DNA of 11,894 nucleotides. Source: an uncultured Treponema sp. GTDB lineage: Bacteria; Spirochaetota; Spirochaetia; Treponematales; Treponemataceae. Where the stretch lies: positions 1 to 11,894 of the forward strand of contig CALAUH010000333.1 in assembly GCA_937892225.1 (NCBI GenBank), written 5' to 3'. Both the position numbers and the translations under genes were made by a program. Positions 6,475 to 11,894 of the stretch are shown here, piece after piece; the stretch's first letter is position 1; each line of letters opens with the position of its first letter. The notes beneath the pieces were generated by a model. It was given only the letters and a program-made list of their open reading frames with translations. It did not search any database and was not told the DNA's origin.

Positions 6475-7683
6475 GTGCTACAATTACAAATAACAAATTT
6501 TAAAACGAATTCCTATATCGTTGTAGAAGGTAACTCTGTAAATGAACGTTTCTATATTATTCAGAAAGGAAACGTTGAATGTTTTAAATCTGCTGGAACC
6601 GGCATTGCCCCAGTAGTTTTAGGACCTGGAGACTTCGTAGGTGTAGTACCATGTATGTCTGGACATTCTCAGATAGAAACCGCCATTGCATTAACAGATG
6701 TTACAGCAATCTCAGTTCGTAAAGATCAATATTCAGATTTAATCGTAAACAATACTCCAGTTGCTTTAAAAATTATTCGCACCTTTGCAAATAGAATGCG
6801 CCAGATGAACGAAATGTTAACAAAAGCAACATTAAATTCTGTAGTAACAGATTCATCTGAACAGATTCTAAAAGTCGCAGAATATTACGAAAGTACATTA
6901 AGATTAAATATTGCAGTTTTTGCATATTATCAGTACTTAAAAACAAAACCAACTGGACCACAGGCAGAAAAAGCAAAACAGAAATTTGTTCAATTAAAAC
7001 AAAGAACAAATGCTATTTATTTTGAACCAACAGAAGAACTTTCCAGATCATATCCAAAAGACACAATGATATTTTCTGAATCACAAAGCGGACATGATAT
7101 GTTCATTATCCAGTCTGGTGAAGTAGCAATATCAAAAGTTGTTGACGGAAACGAAGTAACACTTGCAGTTTTACATAAAGGTGATATGTTCGGAGAAATG
7201 GCGCTTCTTGAAAATAAACCACGCTCTGCAAGTGCAATTGCCCACAGTGATTGCAGACTTATGGTTGTAAACCACGCAAACTTTAACCAGATGGTAGCAA
7301 CTCAACCACAATTGATTTCAAGATTAACAACTACACTTGCCGAAAGATTATGGTCTATGTACAGACAGCTTGATAATGCAAATATTTCAGATCCAATTCA
7401 AAAAATGCTTGATATGCTTTCTTTGCAAATCGAAAAACAGAAAGTTAATATCGAAAAAATGACATCAAAATCAATGGAAACTGAATTAACTGCATTTGAC
7501 CTTGCAAATATGTGCGGTATACCAAAAGAAAATCAGCCTGGAATCATTTACAATTTCCAGCAGTTACAGCAGATAAAATTTGTTGACCAGAAAATTGTAA
7601 TCAAAGATGTACCAGAACTCGTAAAACAGGCTGCTTTCTACAGAAAACAACATTCTCAGCACATCGAAAACAAAGAACAATAA
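6475..7683 (+). CDS. Protein with two cyclic-nucleotide-binding domains and a possible C-terminal winged helix
   Basis: 402 residues, no signal peptide or membrane segment. The first CNB (cNMP-binding) domain (about 4-125) keeps the beta-roll pattern (YIIQKGNVECF) but has a degenerate phosphate-binding cassette (DFVGVVPCMSGHSQIETA, 53-70). A helical linker (about 125-185) follows. The second CNB domain (about 190-310) has an intact cassette: FGEMALLENKPRSASAIA from F239, with Glu241 and Arg250 in the positions that hold the ribose and the cyclic phosphate. The C-terminus (about 335-395) reads like a CRP-family winged helix (ELTAFDLANMCGIP... VIKDVPELVKQA), but the match is weak, so DNA binding is not certain. 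Expected role: a cytoplasmic cyclic-mononucleotide sensor, perhaps a regulator. GTG start, GGTGG Shine-Dalgarno and a strong promoter upstream. It resembles, as far as I recall, T. pallidum TP0089. Confidence 0.88.
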   Translation: MLQLQITNFKTNSYIVVEGNSVNERFYIIQKGNVECFKSAGTGIAPVVLGPGDFVGVVPCMSGHSQIETAIALTDVTAISVRKDQYSDLIVNNTPVALKIIRTFANRMRQMNEMLTKATLNSVVTDSSEQILKVAEYYESTLRLNIAVFAYYQYLKTKPTGPQAEKAKQKFVQLKQRTNAIYFEPTEELSRSYPKDTMIFSESQSGHDMFIIQSGEVAISKVVDGNEVTLAVLHKGDMFGEMALLENKPRSASAIAHSDCRLMVVNHANFNQMVATQPQLISRLTTTLAERLWSMYRQLDNANISDPIQKMLDMLSLQIEKQKVNIEKMTSKSMETELTAFDLANMCGIPKENQPGIIYNFQQLQQIKFVDQKIVIKDVPELVKQAAFYRKQHSQHIENKEQ

Positions 7684-7717
7684 GAAATAACTTATTAATT
7701 ATTTTAATTTTCTCTCC

Positions 7718-7723
7718 GATAAT
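7718..7723 (+). promoter_or_regulatory. -10-like box (GATAAT) before the secreted-protein gene, leaderless-type position
   Basis: GATAAT is followed by exactly six bases (ACAATT) and then the ATG at 7730, with no Shine-Dalgarno between. The spacing is the same as at murB. The -35 region (TTAATT at 7695-7700, 17 bases away) is poor. The upstream gene ends only 46 bases before, so read-through transcription is also possible. Confidence 0.42.
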
Positions 7724-7729
7724 ACAATT

Positions 7730-8266
7730 ATGAAAAAGATTTTATTTTTATTAACAATTTCTTTATTTTCTTTAAAATTATTCGGACAATCACTTCCAAA
7801 CGGATATCAAAATATAAAACTTGGAATGTCTTTAGATGAAACAAAAGACCAGTTACAAAAAAATGCTGAATTTGGTTACCATGGTGACAAAGACGTTTCA
7901 TTATTACCAAGTCAAAAAGAAGTTTTGATTGAAACAGATGCCGAAGAAGGACATGGAACTCCTTTTTTAGAAAGATGCTGGTTTCAATTTTATGATGATA
8001 ATCTCTACATCATTACAATCAATATAAATAAAAACAGAATAGATTATTATTCCATGTTTAAAACTTTCTTAGAAAAATATGGAAATCCTACATCAATTGA
8101 CCCGTCAAAATCTTGCTGGAAAGATGATTCTGTTACAATCATTTTGGAAAAACCTCTTTCAGTAAAATATATTGATAATAAAACTTACGAAGAAATACAA
8201 AAAAAAGCTACAGTTGAAATAAGTGCAGAAGAATATACAAGAGAATTATTTCTAGAAGATTTTTAG
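7730..8266 (+). CDS. Secreted protein of unknown function
   Basis: 178 residues; I do not recognise the family. The N-terminus is a clear signal peptide: MKK, a hydrophobic core to about residue 18, and a probable cleavage after Gly19 (KLFG/QS). The mature part begins with GYQNIKLGMSLDETKDQLQ, which resembles the LGMSxxEV opening of small secreted bacterial domains. It has two Cys-Trp pairs (RCWFQF and KSCWKDD) that could form a disulfide if exported, and a Lys/Glu-rich helical C-terminus ending in LEDF. It sits nine bases before the DUF192 lipoprotein gene, whose AGGA Shine-Dalgarno overlaps this stop codon, so the two are translated from one message. A periplasmic or envelope role is inferred only from the signal peptide and the partner. 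Confidence 0.82.
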   Translation: MKKILFLLTISLFSLKLFGQSLPNGYQNIKLGMSLDETKDQLQKNAEFGYHGDKDVSLLPSQKEVLIETDAEEGHGTPFLERCWFQFYDDNLYIITININKNRIDYYSMFKTFLEKYGNPTSIDPSKSCWKDDSVTIILEKPLSVKYIDNKTYEEIQKKATVEISAEEYTRELFLEDF

Positions 8267-8275
8267 GACACAAAA

Positions 8276-8725
8276 ATGAAAACATCAAAAATGATTTTAA
8301 AATTACTCACAATAAGTTTACTTTTTATTTCATGTGAAAAAATAAATTATTTACCAAAAAAAGAAATTAATATTCACAAAAATGATGGAAGCACTATTAC
8401 TGTAAATGCAGAAATCGCAAAAACATCAGCAGACCGAGAAAAAGGTTTTATGTATAGAAAAAATATTCCAGATGGAACTGGTATGTTATTTGTTTTTGAA
8501 AAAGATCAAATATTAAACTTCTGGATGAAAAACACACCACATCCTTTATCAATTGCATATATTGATTATAAAGGTGTAATCAGAGATATTCTTGACATGA
8601 AACCAATGACAACAACATCTATAACAAGTTCTGTTTCTGTACGATATGCACTCGAAGTTCCACAAGGATGGTATAAAAAAAATAACATCCAGGTTGGAGA
8701 CAAAATTGATTTAGAAGATTTTTAA
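8276..8725 (+). CDS. DUF192 family lipoprotein
   Basis: 149 residues. A hydrophobic N-terminus ends in a spirochaete-type lipobox (LLFISC, Cys20 as lipidated residue), so the mature protein should be a membrane-anchored lipoprotein. The rest is one DUF192 domain (about 40-147) with the family hallmarks REKGFMYRKNIPDGTGMLFV, FWMKNTPHPLSIAYID, and the closing RYALEVPQGWYKKNNIQVGD. DUF192 is a small beta-rich domain found in many bacteria and archaea, without an established biochemical function that I can name. The start is supported by AGGA eight bases upstream, overlapping the stop of the secreted-protein gene. The stop codon overlaps that of the convergent TPR gene (shared TTAA at 8722-8725). 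Confidence 0.92.
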   Translation: MKTSKMILKLLTISLLFISCEKINYLPKKEINIHKNDGSTITVNAEIAKTSADREKGFMYRKNIPDGTGMLFVFEKDQILNFWMKNTPHPLSIAYIDYKGVIRDILDMKPMTTTSITSSVSVRYALEVPQGWYKKNNIQVGDKIDLEDF

Positions 8726-9873
8726 TTTTCTTTTTCTAATTTCAACAATTCACTTGCAGCAATTTTATCATTTGGATCATATTCCAAAACAGCAGCAAAA
8801 TAATTTCTTGCTTCCTGTTTATTTCCCTGTGCCAAAGCAAGATATCCTAAATTGGAAATAATTTTTGTACTTTCAGGTTCTAATCTGAATGCATTTTCTA
8901 AACATTTTTTTGCTTCTGCAAAATCTTTTTCCTGAATATAACAAAGTGATAATTCATTATAAGTATCTGAATTTTCTTCTCCACCACATTTTAATGCTTC
9001 AAGAAAAGCTTTTTTTGCATCTTCGAATCTATTTAATTTTCTTAAACCCCAGCCAAGCATAAACCATGCATTCCAAACCTTCTGATTTGACTGCAAGAAA
9101 AGTCTTATTTCTTCAAGACCTTTTTCTTCCTGACCAGATGATATTAATTCATAAGCATGTTTAAATCTAACATCATCCATATTTTGTGATTTAATATTAT
9201 TTATAATTTCCTGAGCTCTTTCTTTTTTATAAATACCATTTTCGCCAAGTTCTTCATCACTTACATCACAAGTTAATGCTACATAAGTTTCAAAAGCATC
9301 TTTAGCTTCTCTGTATTTATGTTGTTTCATATAAAAGAATCCGGCATTAAAAAAAGCATCTGGAAGTGGCGATTCAGATTCCATTACCTGCTTATAATAA
9401 AATTCTGCATCACTATCATAAGCATCTGCATCTTCGATTAAACCGGAATTTCTATATCGTTCTGCTCTCTGATCTAAAAATAATGCCATATTCAAAATGA
9501 CTGCATCATCTTCTGGATCTAAACCATAAAGAGCTAAAAATATTTCTTCTGCAATATCAAAATCTTCATTTTTTGTTTTTAAAATTGCAGCTTCACACAA
9601 TTCTTTTTTAATATTAGGTTTTACCTTATTGATGATAGAACGATAATAATCAACATTTTTATTTTTTTTATCATAAGCTAAAACTGTTAATATACCTGCA
9701 AGTATTTGTTCAGATGTAATTTCAGAAGGATTAAAATCTCCAGGTCCTTCTGAATCCTTTTTCTGAACAGGGATTTGAATTGTAGGATCAATTTTAAAAG
9801 CTGCTTCGCTAAAAGAATAATCCTCTGGCAAAGAAATATAAAATATTGATTCGAGCGGATTTTTTGGATTCAT
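8722..9873 (-). CDS. Tetratricopeptide-repeat protein, partner gene of the PilZ protein
   Basis: 383 residues, no signal peptide or membrane segment, so probably cytoplasmic. TPR-like helical pairs are visible at about 171-204 (AFFNAGFFYMKQHKYREAKDAF), 267-298 (AWFMLGWGLRKLNRFEDAKKAF), 301-334 (TYNELSLCYIQEKDFAEAKKCL) and 335-368 (IISNLGYLALAQGNKQEARNYF). The region at about 85-165 is also helical and may hold more divergent repeats. The first 55 residues look unstructured and Pro-rich. TPR arrays bind other proteins; the partner is unknown. It lies 17 bases after the PilZ gene with AGGA seven bases before the ATG, so the two are almost certainly one operon. It may carry the output of the c-di-GMP receptor, but that is inference. 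Confidence 0.88.
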   Translation of the reverse strand: MNPKNPLESIFYISLPEDYSFSEAAFKIDPTIQIPVQKKDSEGPGDFNPSEITSEQILAGILTVLAYDKKNKNVDYYRSIINKVKPNIKKELCEAAILKTKNEDFDIAEEIFLALYGLDPEDDAVILNMALFLDQRAERYRNSGLIEDADAYDSDAEFYYKQVMESESPLPDAFFNAGFFYMKQHKYREAKDAFETYVALTCDVSDEELGENGIYKKERAQEIINNIKSQNMDDVRFKHAYELISSGQEEKGLEEIRLFLQSNQKVWNAWFMLGWGLRKLNRFEDAKKAFLEALKCGGEENSDTYNELSLCYIQEKDFAEAKKCLENAFRLEPESTKIISNLGYLALAQGNKQEARNYFAAVLEYDPNDKIAASELLKLEKEN

Positions 9874-9890
9874 ATTTTTTCCTGATAATT

Positions 9891-10979
9891 TTATGGTAAA
9901 CCAATTTCACCAATATCTAAATCTGGTAAATCTGCATCTAAAGAAATATCTTCCAAAGTTTCAACCGGCTTTGGAGTTTTAACAGGTTTTGATTCAGCTT
10001 GAACTTGGTTTGTATTTGTATCTGGTTTTGCAGAAGTTTGAGCCGTTACCGGGTTTCCCATAATTGCTGCTTTTTGTTCTTCAGCAACTTTTTTCTGTTC
10101 TTCTGTATTTCCAGCAGATTCAATTTTCTTTTCTTCTGGTTCATTTTGTACAGGTTTATCCTGCTGCAAGAAGTTTTTCTGGAAAGTTGTTATATAACTG
10201 TTTATATGCATTTTATAAGTCATTGGTACTGTATCAGCATTAAAACTAATATGTACTGATGAAATATCCTGTCTGCCTTCCAAAAATTCTGCACGAGGAA
10301 TTACACCTGAAACAAGAATAGATTCACTTGTATCATAAAAATCTATTTTAAGATTAATTGGTTTTCCAACAAGAAATTTAGGAATTCCAACTAACATTAT
10401 TTTTGCACCGCTAAACGATAAATCTTTTAAAATACATCTTCTTGGTACGTTATCAATCCAGACAATAGATTCTTCTTTTTCCATACCAAGTTTACGCAAA
10501 GAATTACTATTGATTACAATACGCTCTTCCTTACGATTTATAAAATTTTCACTTGCTTCAATAAATTCACCAATTCTAGAAATTAAATCATCAGGCGGTC
10601 TTTGTGTAAATTCCAAAGTAACTACTGCAAGTTCATTAGTATTCTGATAATTTTTTATATCTAAGATTGTACAGTTTACAAAAAAATGAATTGGCTGATT
10701 ATTTTGATCAATAAAACAATATTTTAAACTGACAGTGATATTTTTGTCTTTTGTCATTTCGGCATAAGCACCACTTTGGGTACCAATAATTATTTTTGCC
10801 ATCTGTAAAGAAGAAGAATTTATAATGCAAGGCCACTGTCCGCCATTACATCTAACATAAATCTGACGTGGATCTATCTTTAAAGAACGCAAATTGGCTT
10901 TAGTAAAAACAATTTCTTTGTCGCGAAAGTAATCATAATAATGTGTTATTTGATGACTTGTTGTTGTAGAATAACCCAT
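9891..10979 (-). CDS. PilZ-domain c-di-GMP receptor (PlzA-like), with acidic C-terminal extension
   Basis: 362 residues, cytoplasmic. The N-terminal half (about 1-140) looks like the PilZ-like beta domain (PilZN3 type) found ahead of PilZ in spirochaete proteins such as Borrelia PlzA and T. denticola TDE0214. The linker carries the c-di-GMP motif RxxxR (RKEER, 149-153), and the PilZ barrel carries DxSxxG (DLSFSG, 186-191); both parts of the binding site are intact. The domain ends near 260. A long Glu/Lys/Pro/Thr-rich, probably disordered tail (about 265-345) and an acidic end (DISLDADLPDLDIGEIGLP) follow. In related spirochaetes such receptors affect motility and host adaptation. No Shine-Dalgarno; the ATG is six bases from a TAAAAT box. 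First gene of an operon with the TPR gene. Confidence 0.9.
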   Translation of the reverse strand: MGYSTTTSHQITHYYDYFRDKEIVFTKANLRSLKIDPRQIYVRCNGGQWPCIINSSSLQMAKIIIGTQSGAYAEMTKDKNITVSLKYCFIDQNNQPIHFFVNCTILDIKNYQNTNELAVVTLEFTQRPPDDLISRIGEFIEASENFINRKEERIVINSNSLRKLGMEKEESIVWIDNVPRRCILKDLSFSGAKIMLVGIPKFLVGKPINLKIDFYDTSESILVSGVIPRAEFLEGRQDISSVHISFNADTVPMTYKMHINSYITTFQKNFLQQDKPVQNEPEEKKIESAGNTEEQKKVAEEQKAAIMGNPVTAQTSAKPDTNTNQVQAESKPVKTPKPVETLEDISLDADLPDLDIGEIGLP

Positions 10980-10985
10980 ATATCT

Positions 10986-11014
10986 ATTTTATTCTAAATT
11001 CAATAATCTAGCAA
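10986..11014 (-). promoter_or_regulatory. Probable promoter of the PilZ-TPR operon, leaderless-type position
   Basis: On the minus strand: TTGCTA (11014-11009, 4/6), a 17-base spacer, TAAAAT (10991-10986, 5/6), six bases (AGATAT) and the ATG. There is no Shine-Dalgarno. It lies just after the strong terminator of the rplQ unit, so the operon needs its own promoter here. A second possible -10 box, TAGAAT, lies five bases upstream and would give a leader of a few bases. Confidence 0.52.
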
Positions 11015-11025
11015 CAATATAAATT

Positions 11026-11067
11026 AAAAAAAACAAAAAAAATCCGCCAAGCTATGTTGACGGATTT
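11026..11067 (-). terminator. Intrinsic terminator of the rplQ / zinc-ribbon unit
   Basis: An 11-bp stem (11057-11067 with 11040-11050, including one G-U pair when read as minus-strand RNA) and a 6-base loop, followed on the minus strand by a long T-rich tract (11039-11026, interrupted by one G). It contains the G/C block TCCG/CGGA. It starts 27 bases after the stop codon of the zinc-ribbon gene and separates it from the PilZ-TPR unit. Confidence 0.92.
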
Positions 11068-11093
11068 TACAATTAAATATTTGTAATTAAAAA

Positions 11094-11339
11094 TTACTCA
11101 GCTGCATTTTCTGTTGCAGGAGCTTCTTCTGCTGCAGGTGCTTCTGCTGCTGGAGCAGGAGCTTCTTTCTGTGCAACATTCTTTAAATGTGCATTACAGT
11201 ATTTACAAATATTTACTGTTTGACCATTCACTTCCTTTTCAAAAAGAACTTTGATATTTTCTTTTCCACAAATAGCACAAGTTCCTCTTCCATGATTAGG
11301 AAGTGATCTAATACCAGATCCACGGTGGTTCTTTGACAT
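11094..11339 (-). CDS. Small zinc-ribbon protein with acidic Ala/Pro/Glu-rich tail
   Basis: 81 residues. The N-terminal part is basic (SKNHRGSGIRSLPNHGRG). Two Cys pairs, CAIC (21-24) and CKYC (45-48), separated by 20 residues with beta-strand character, form a zinc ribbon of the treble-clef or rubredoxin-like kind. The last 24 residues (58-81) are a low-complexity run of Ala, Pro and Glu with no Lys or Arg after residue 58. I know no function. The position right behind rplQ and the basic N-terminus suggest a ribosome- or RNA-related role, which is inference. The start is supported by AAAGGAG five bases upstream. The gap to rplQ is 37 bases, and a strong terminator follows, so it is the last gene of the ribosomal-protein unit. 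Confidence 0.85.
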   Translation of the reverse strand: MSKNHRGSGIRSLPNHGRGTCAICGKENIKVLFEKEVNGQTVNICKYCNAHLKNVAQKEAPAPAAEAPAAEEAPATENAAE

Positions 11340-11376
11340 ATAGACTCCTTTAATTAATTTAAGTCACATCGCAAGC

Positions 11377-11894
11377 TTATTCAGCTTTTGATTCAGTCTT
11401 TTTTGCAGGTGCTTTTTTTGCAGCTGGTTTTTTAGCTTCACCTTCTGCAGCATCTTTTGACTTGCTAGCTGTAGTTTTTTTAGCTTTTGGTGCTTCACTC
11501 TTTGGAGCTGCTTTTTTTGCAGCTGGCTTTTCCTGTTTTTCAGCAGGTTCAGCATCAAGTTTGTAATCTACCAATTCTAAAATTACTACATCAGCAGCAT
11601 CACCCTGACGGTAACCTAATTTAAGAACTCGAGTATATCCACCATTTCTTTCTTTCATGCGTGGTCCGATTTCTGTAAAAAGTTTATTTAAAATTTTTTC
11701 ATCTGAAATAAACTTTGCTACTTCACGACGATTATGAACAGTATCTTCTTTAGCTCTTGTAATAAGCTTTTCAGCTGATTTTCTAACTTCAAGAGCTTTT
11801 GATTTTGTAGTAGTAATTCGCTCATATCTAAAGAGTGATGTTACCATATTGCGTGACATAGCACGACGATGTGCTGTTGTACGTGAAAGCGGAT
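11377..11894 (-). CDS. rplQ: 50S ribosomal protein L17 with long Lys/Ala-rich tail (5' end outside window)
   Basis: The frame is open to the window edge. Reading upstream of the internal Met at 11859 gives PLSRTTAHRRA, which continues the L17 signature (family: LSRTTSHRRALLRNMVTSLF). The true start is therefore a short way outside the window, and the Met at 11859 is internal. L17 sits at the polypeptide exit region of the large ribosomal subunit. The conserved core (LFRYERITTTKSKALEVRKSAEKL, then RNGGYTRVLKLGYRQGDAADVVILELV) ends near 11560. About 60 extra residues of Lys/Ala/Pro/Glu repeats follow, including two copies of KPAAKKA, making it longer than the roughly 120-residue E. coli protein. 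The zinc-ribbon gene follows 37 bases downstream. In most bacteria rpoA precedes rplQ; here that would lie off the right edge. Confidence 0.96.
   Translation of the reverse strand, partial: PLSRTTAHRRAMSRNMVTSLFRYERITTTKSKALEVRKSAEKLITRAKEDTVHNRREVAKFISDEKILNKLFTEIGPRMKERNGGYTRVLKLGYRQGDAADVVILELVDYKLDAEPAEKQEKPAAKKAAPKSEAPKAKKTTASKSKDAAEGEAKKPAAKKAPAKKTESKAE
11411..11526 (-). repeat. 17-base direct repeat in the rplQ tail region
   Basis: The same 17 bases (plus strand GCTTTTTTTGCAGCTGG) occur at 11411-11427 and 11510-11526, exactly 99 bases apart and therefore in the same reading frame. Each copy encodes PAAKKA in the L17 tail and contains an A7 run on the coding strand. The pair probably arose by local duplication or slippage in the low-complexity tail. 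Confidence 0.8.

Noticed and set aside
5682..7009. Minus-strand open frames at 5682-5927, 6117-6374 and 6773-7009
   Set aside because: All are antisense to murB or the CNB gene, both clearly coding on the plus strand.
9999..10259. Open frame of 86 codons on the plus strand, Phe/Cys-rich
   Set aside because: It is antisense to the Lys/Glu-rich tail of the PilZ protein; reading Lys/Glu codons backwards yields Phe-rich peptides.
11094..11160. Repeated GCAGCT/GCTTCT triplets as a repeat array
   Set aside because: They are the coding sequence of the Ala/Pro/Glu tail of the zinc-ribbon protein, with irregular units and no spacer structure.
11364..11558. Open minus-strand frame rich in Lys, Gln and Leu as a separate gene
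   Set aside because: It lies in another frame of the L17 tail and lacks a Shine-Dalgarno; kept only as a possible frameshift product.
11377..11859. Met at 11859 as the start of L17
   Set aside because: Conserved L17 residues continue in frame upstream to the window edge, so this Met is internal.

Overview
The window looks like a piece of a low-GC Treponema-type spirochaete chromosome. I base this on the strong A/T bias, an archaeal/spirochaete-type UMP kinase, a Borrelia PlzA-like PilZ protein, and the gene set murB, double-CNB protein, cysS, ECF sigma factor and anti-sigma factor. As far as I recall, this order matches the TP0089-TP0093 neighbourhood of Treponema pallidum, which I could not check. 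It is core-like sequence. I see no transposase, phage gene, CRISPR array, tRNA or rRNA. Coding density is high, and no gene-free stretch exceeds about 150 bases.

Left part, all minus strand (read right to left): cysS (5274 to 3724), an ECF sigma factor (3602 to 3021), its overlapping zinc-binding anti-sigma factor (3043 to 2456), a hairpin terminator, a membrane-anchored protein with two IPT/TIG domains and a transglutaminase-like domain (2318 to 615), and a UMP kinase cut by the left edge. The transglutaminase fold has Ala where the catalytic Cys should be. The 121-base spacer between cysS and the sigma gene holds two perfect 10-bp inverted repeats.

Centre, plus strand: murB (5419-6408), divergent from cysS across 144 bases; a two-CNB-domain protein with a possible winged helix (6475-7683), behind a near-consensus sigma-70 promoter; then a secreted protein of unknown function (7730-8266) and a DUF192 lipoprotein (8276-8725), which form a pair.

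Right part, minus strand: rplQ (L17), cut by the right edge, and a small zinc-ribbon protein end in a strong intrinsic terminator. Beyond it lies a two-gene unit: a PilZ c-di-GMP receptor (10979 to 9891) and a TPR protein (9873 to 8722). The TPR gene converges on the DUF192 gene, and their stop codons overlap.

Common threads: two different nucleotide second messengers may be read here, a cyclic mononucleotide by the CNB protein and c-di-GMP by the PilZ protein. Three transcription-unit-head genes (murB, the secreted protein and PilZ) lack a Shine-Dalgarno sequence and have a -10-like hexamer exactly six bases before the start codon, which suggests leaderless mRNAs. I see no clear defence or mobile system. 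The most unusual items are the Cys-less transglutaminase next to the sigma/anti-sigma pair, the leaderless pattern, and the oppositely charged tails of the L17 and zinc-ribbon neighbours.
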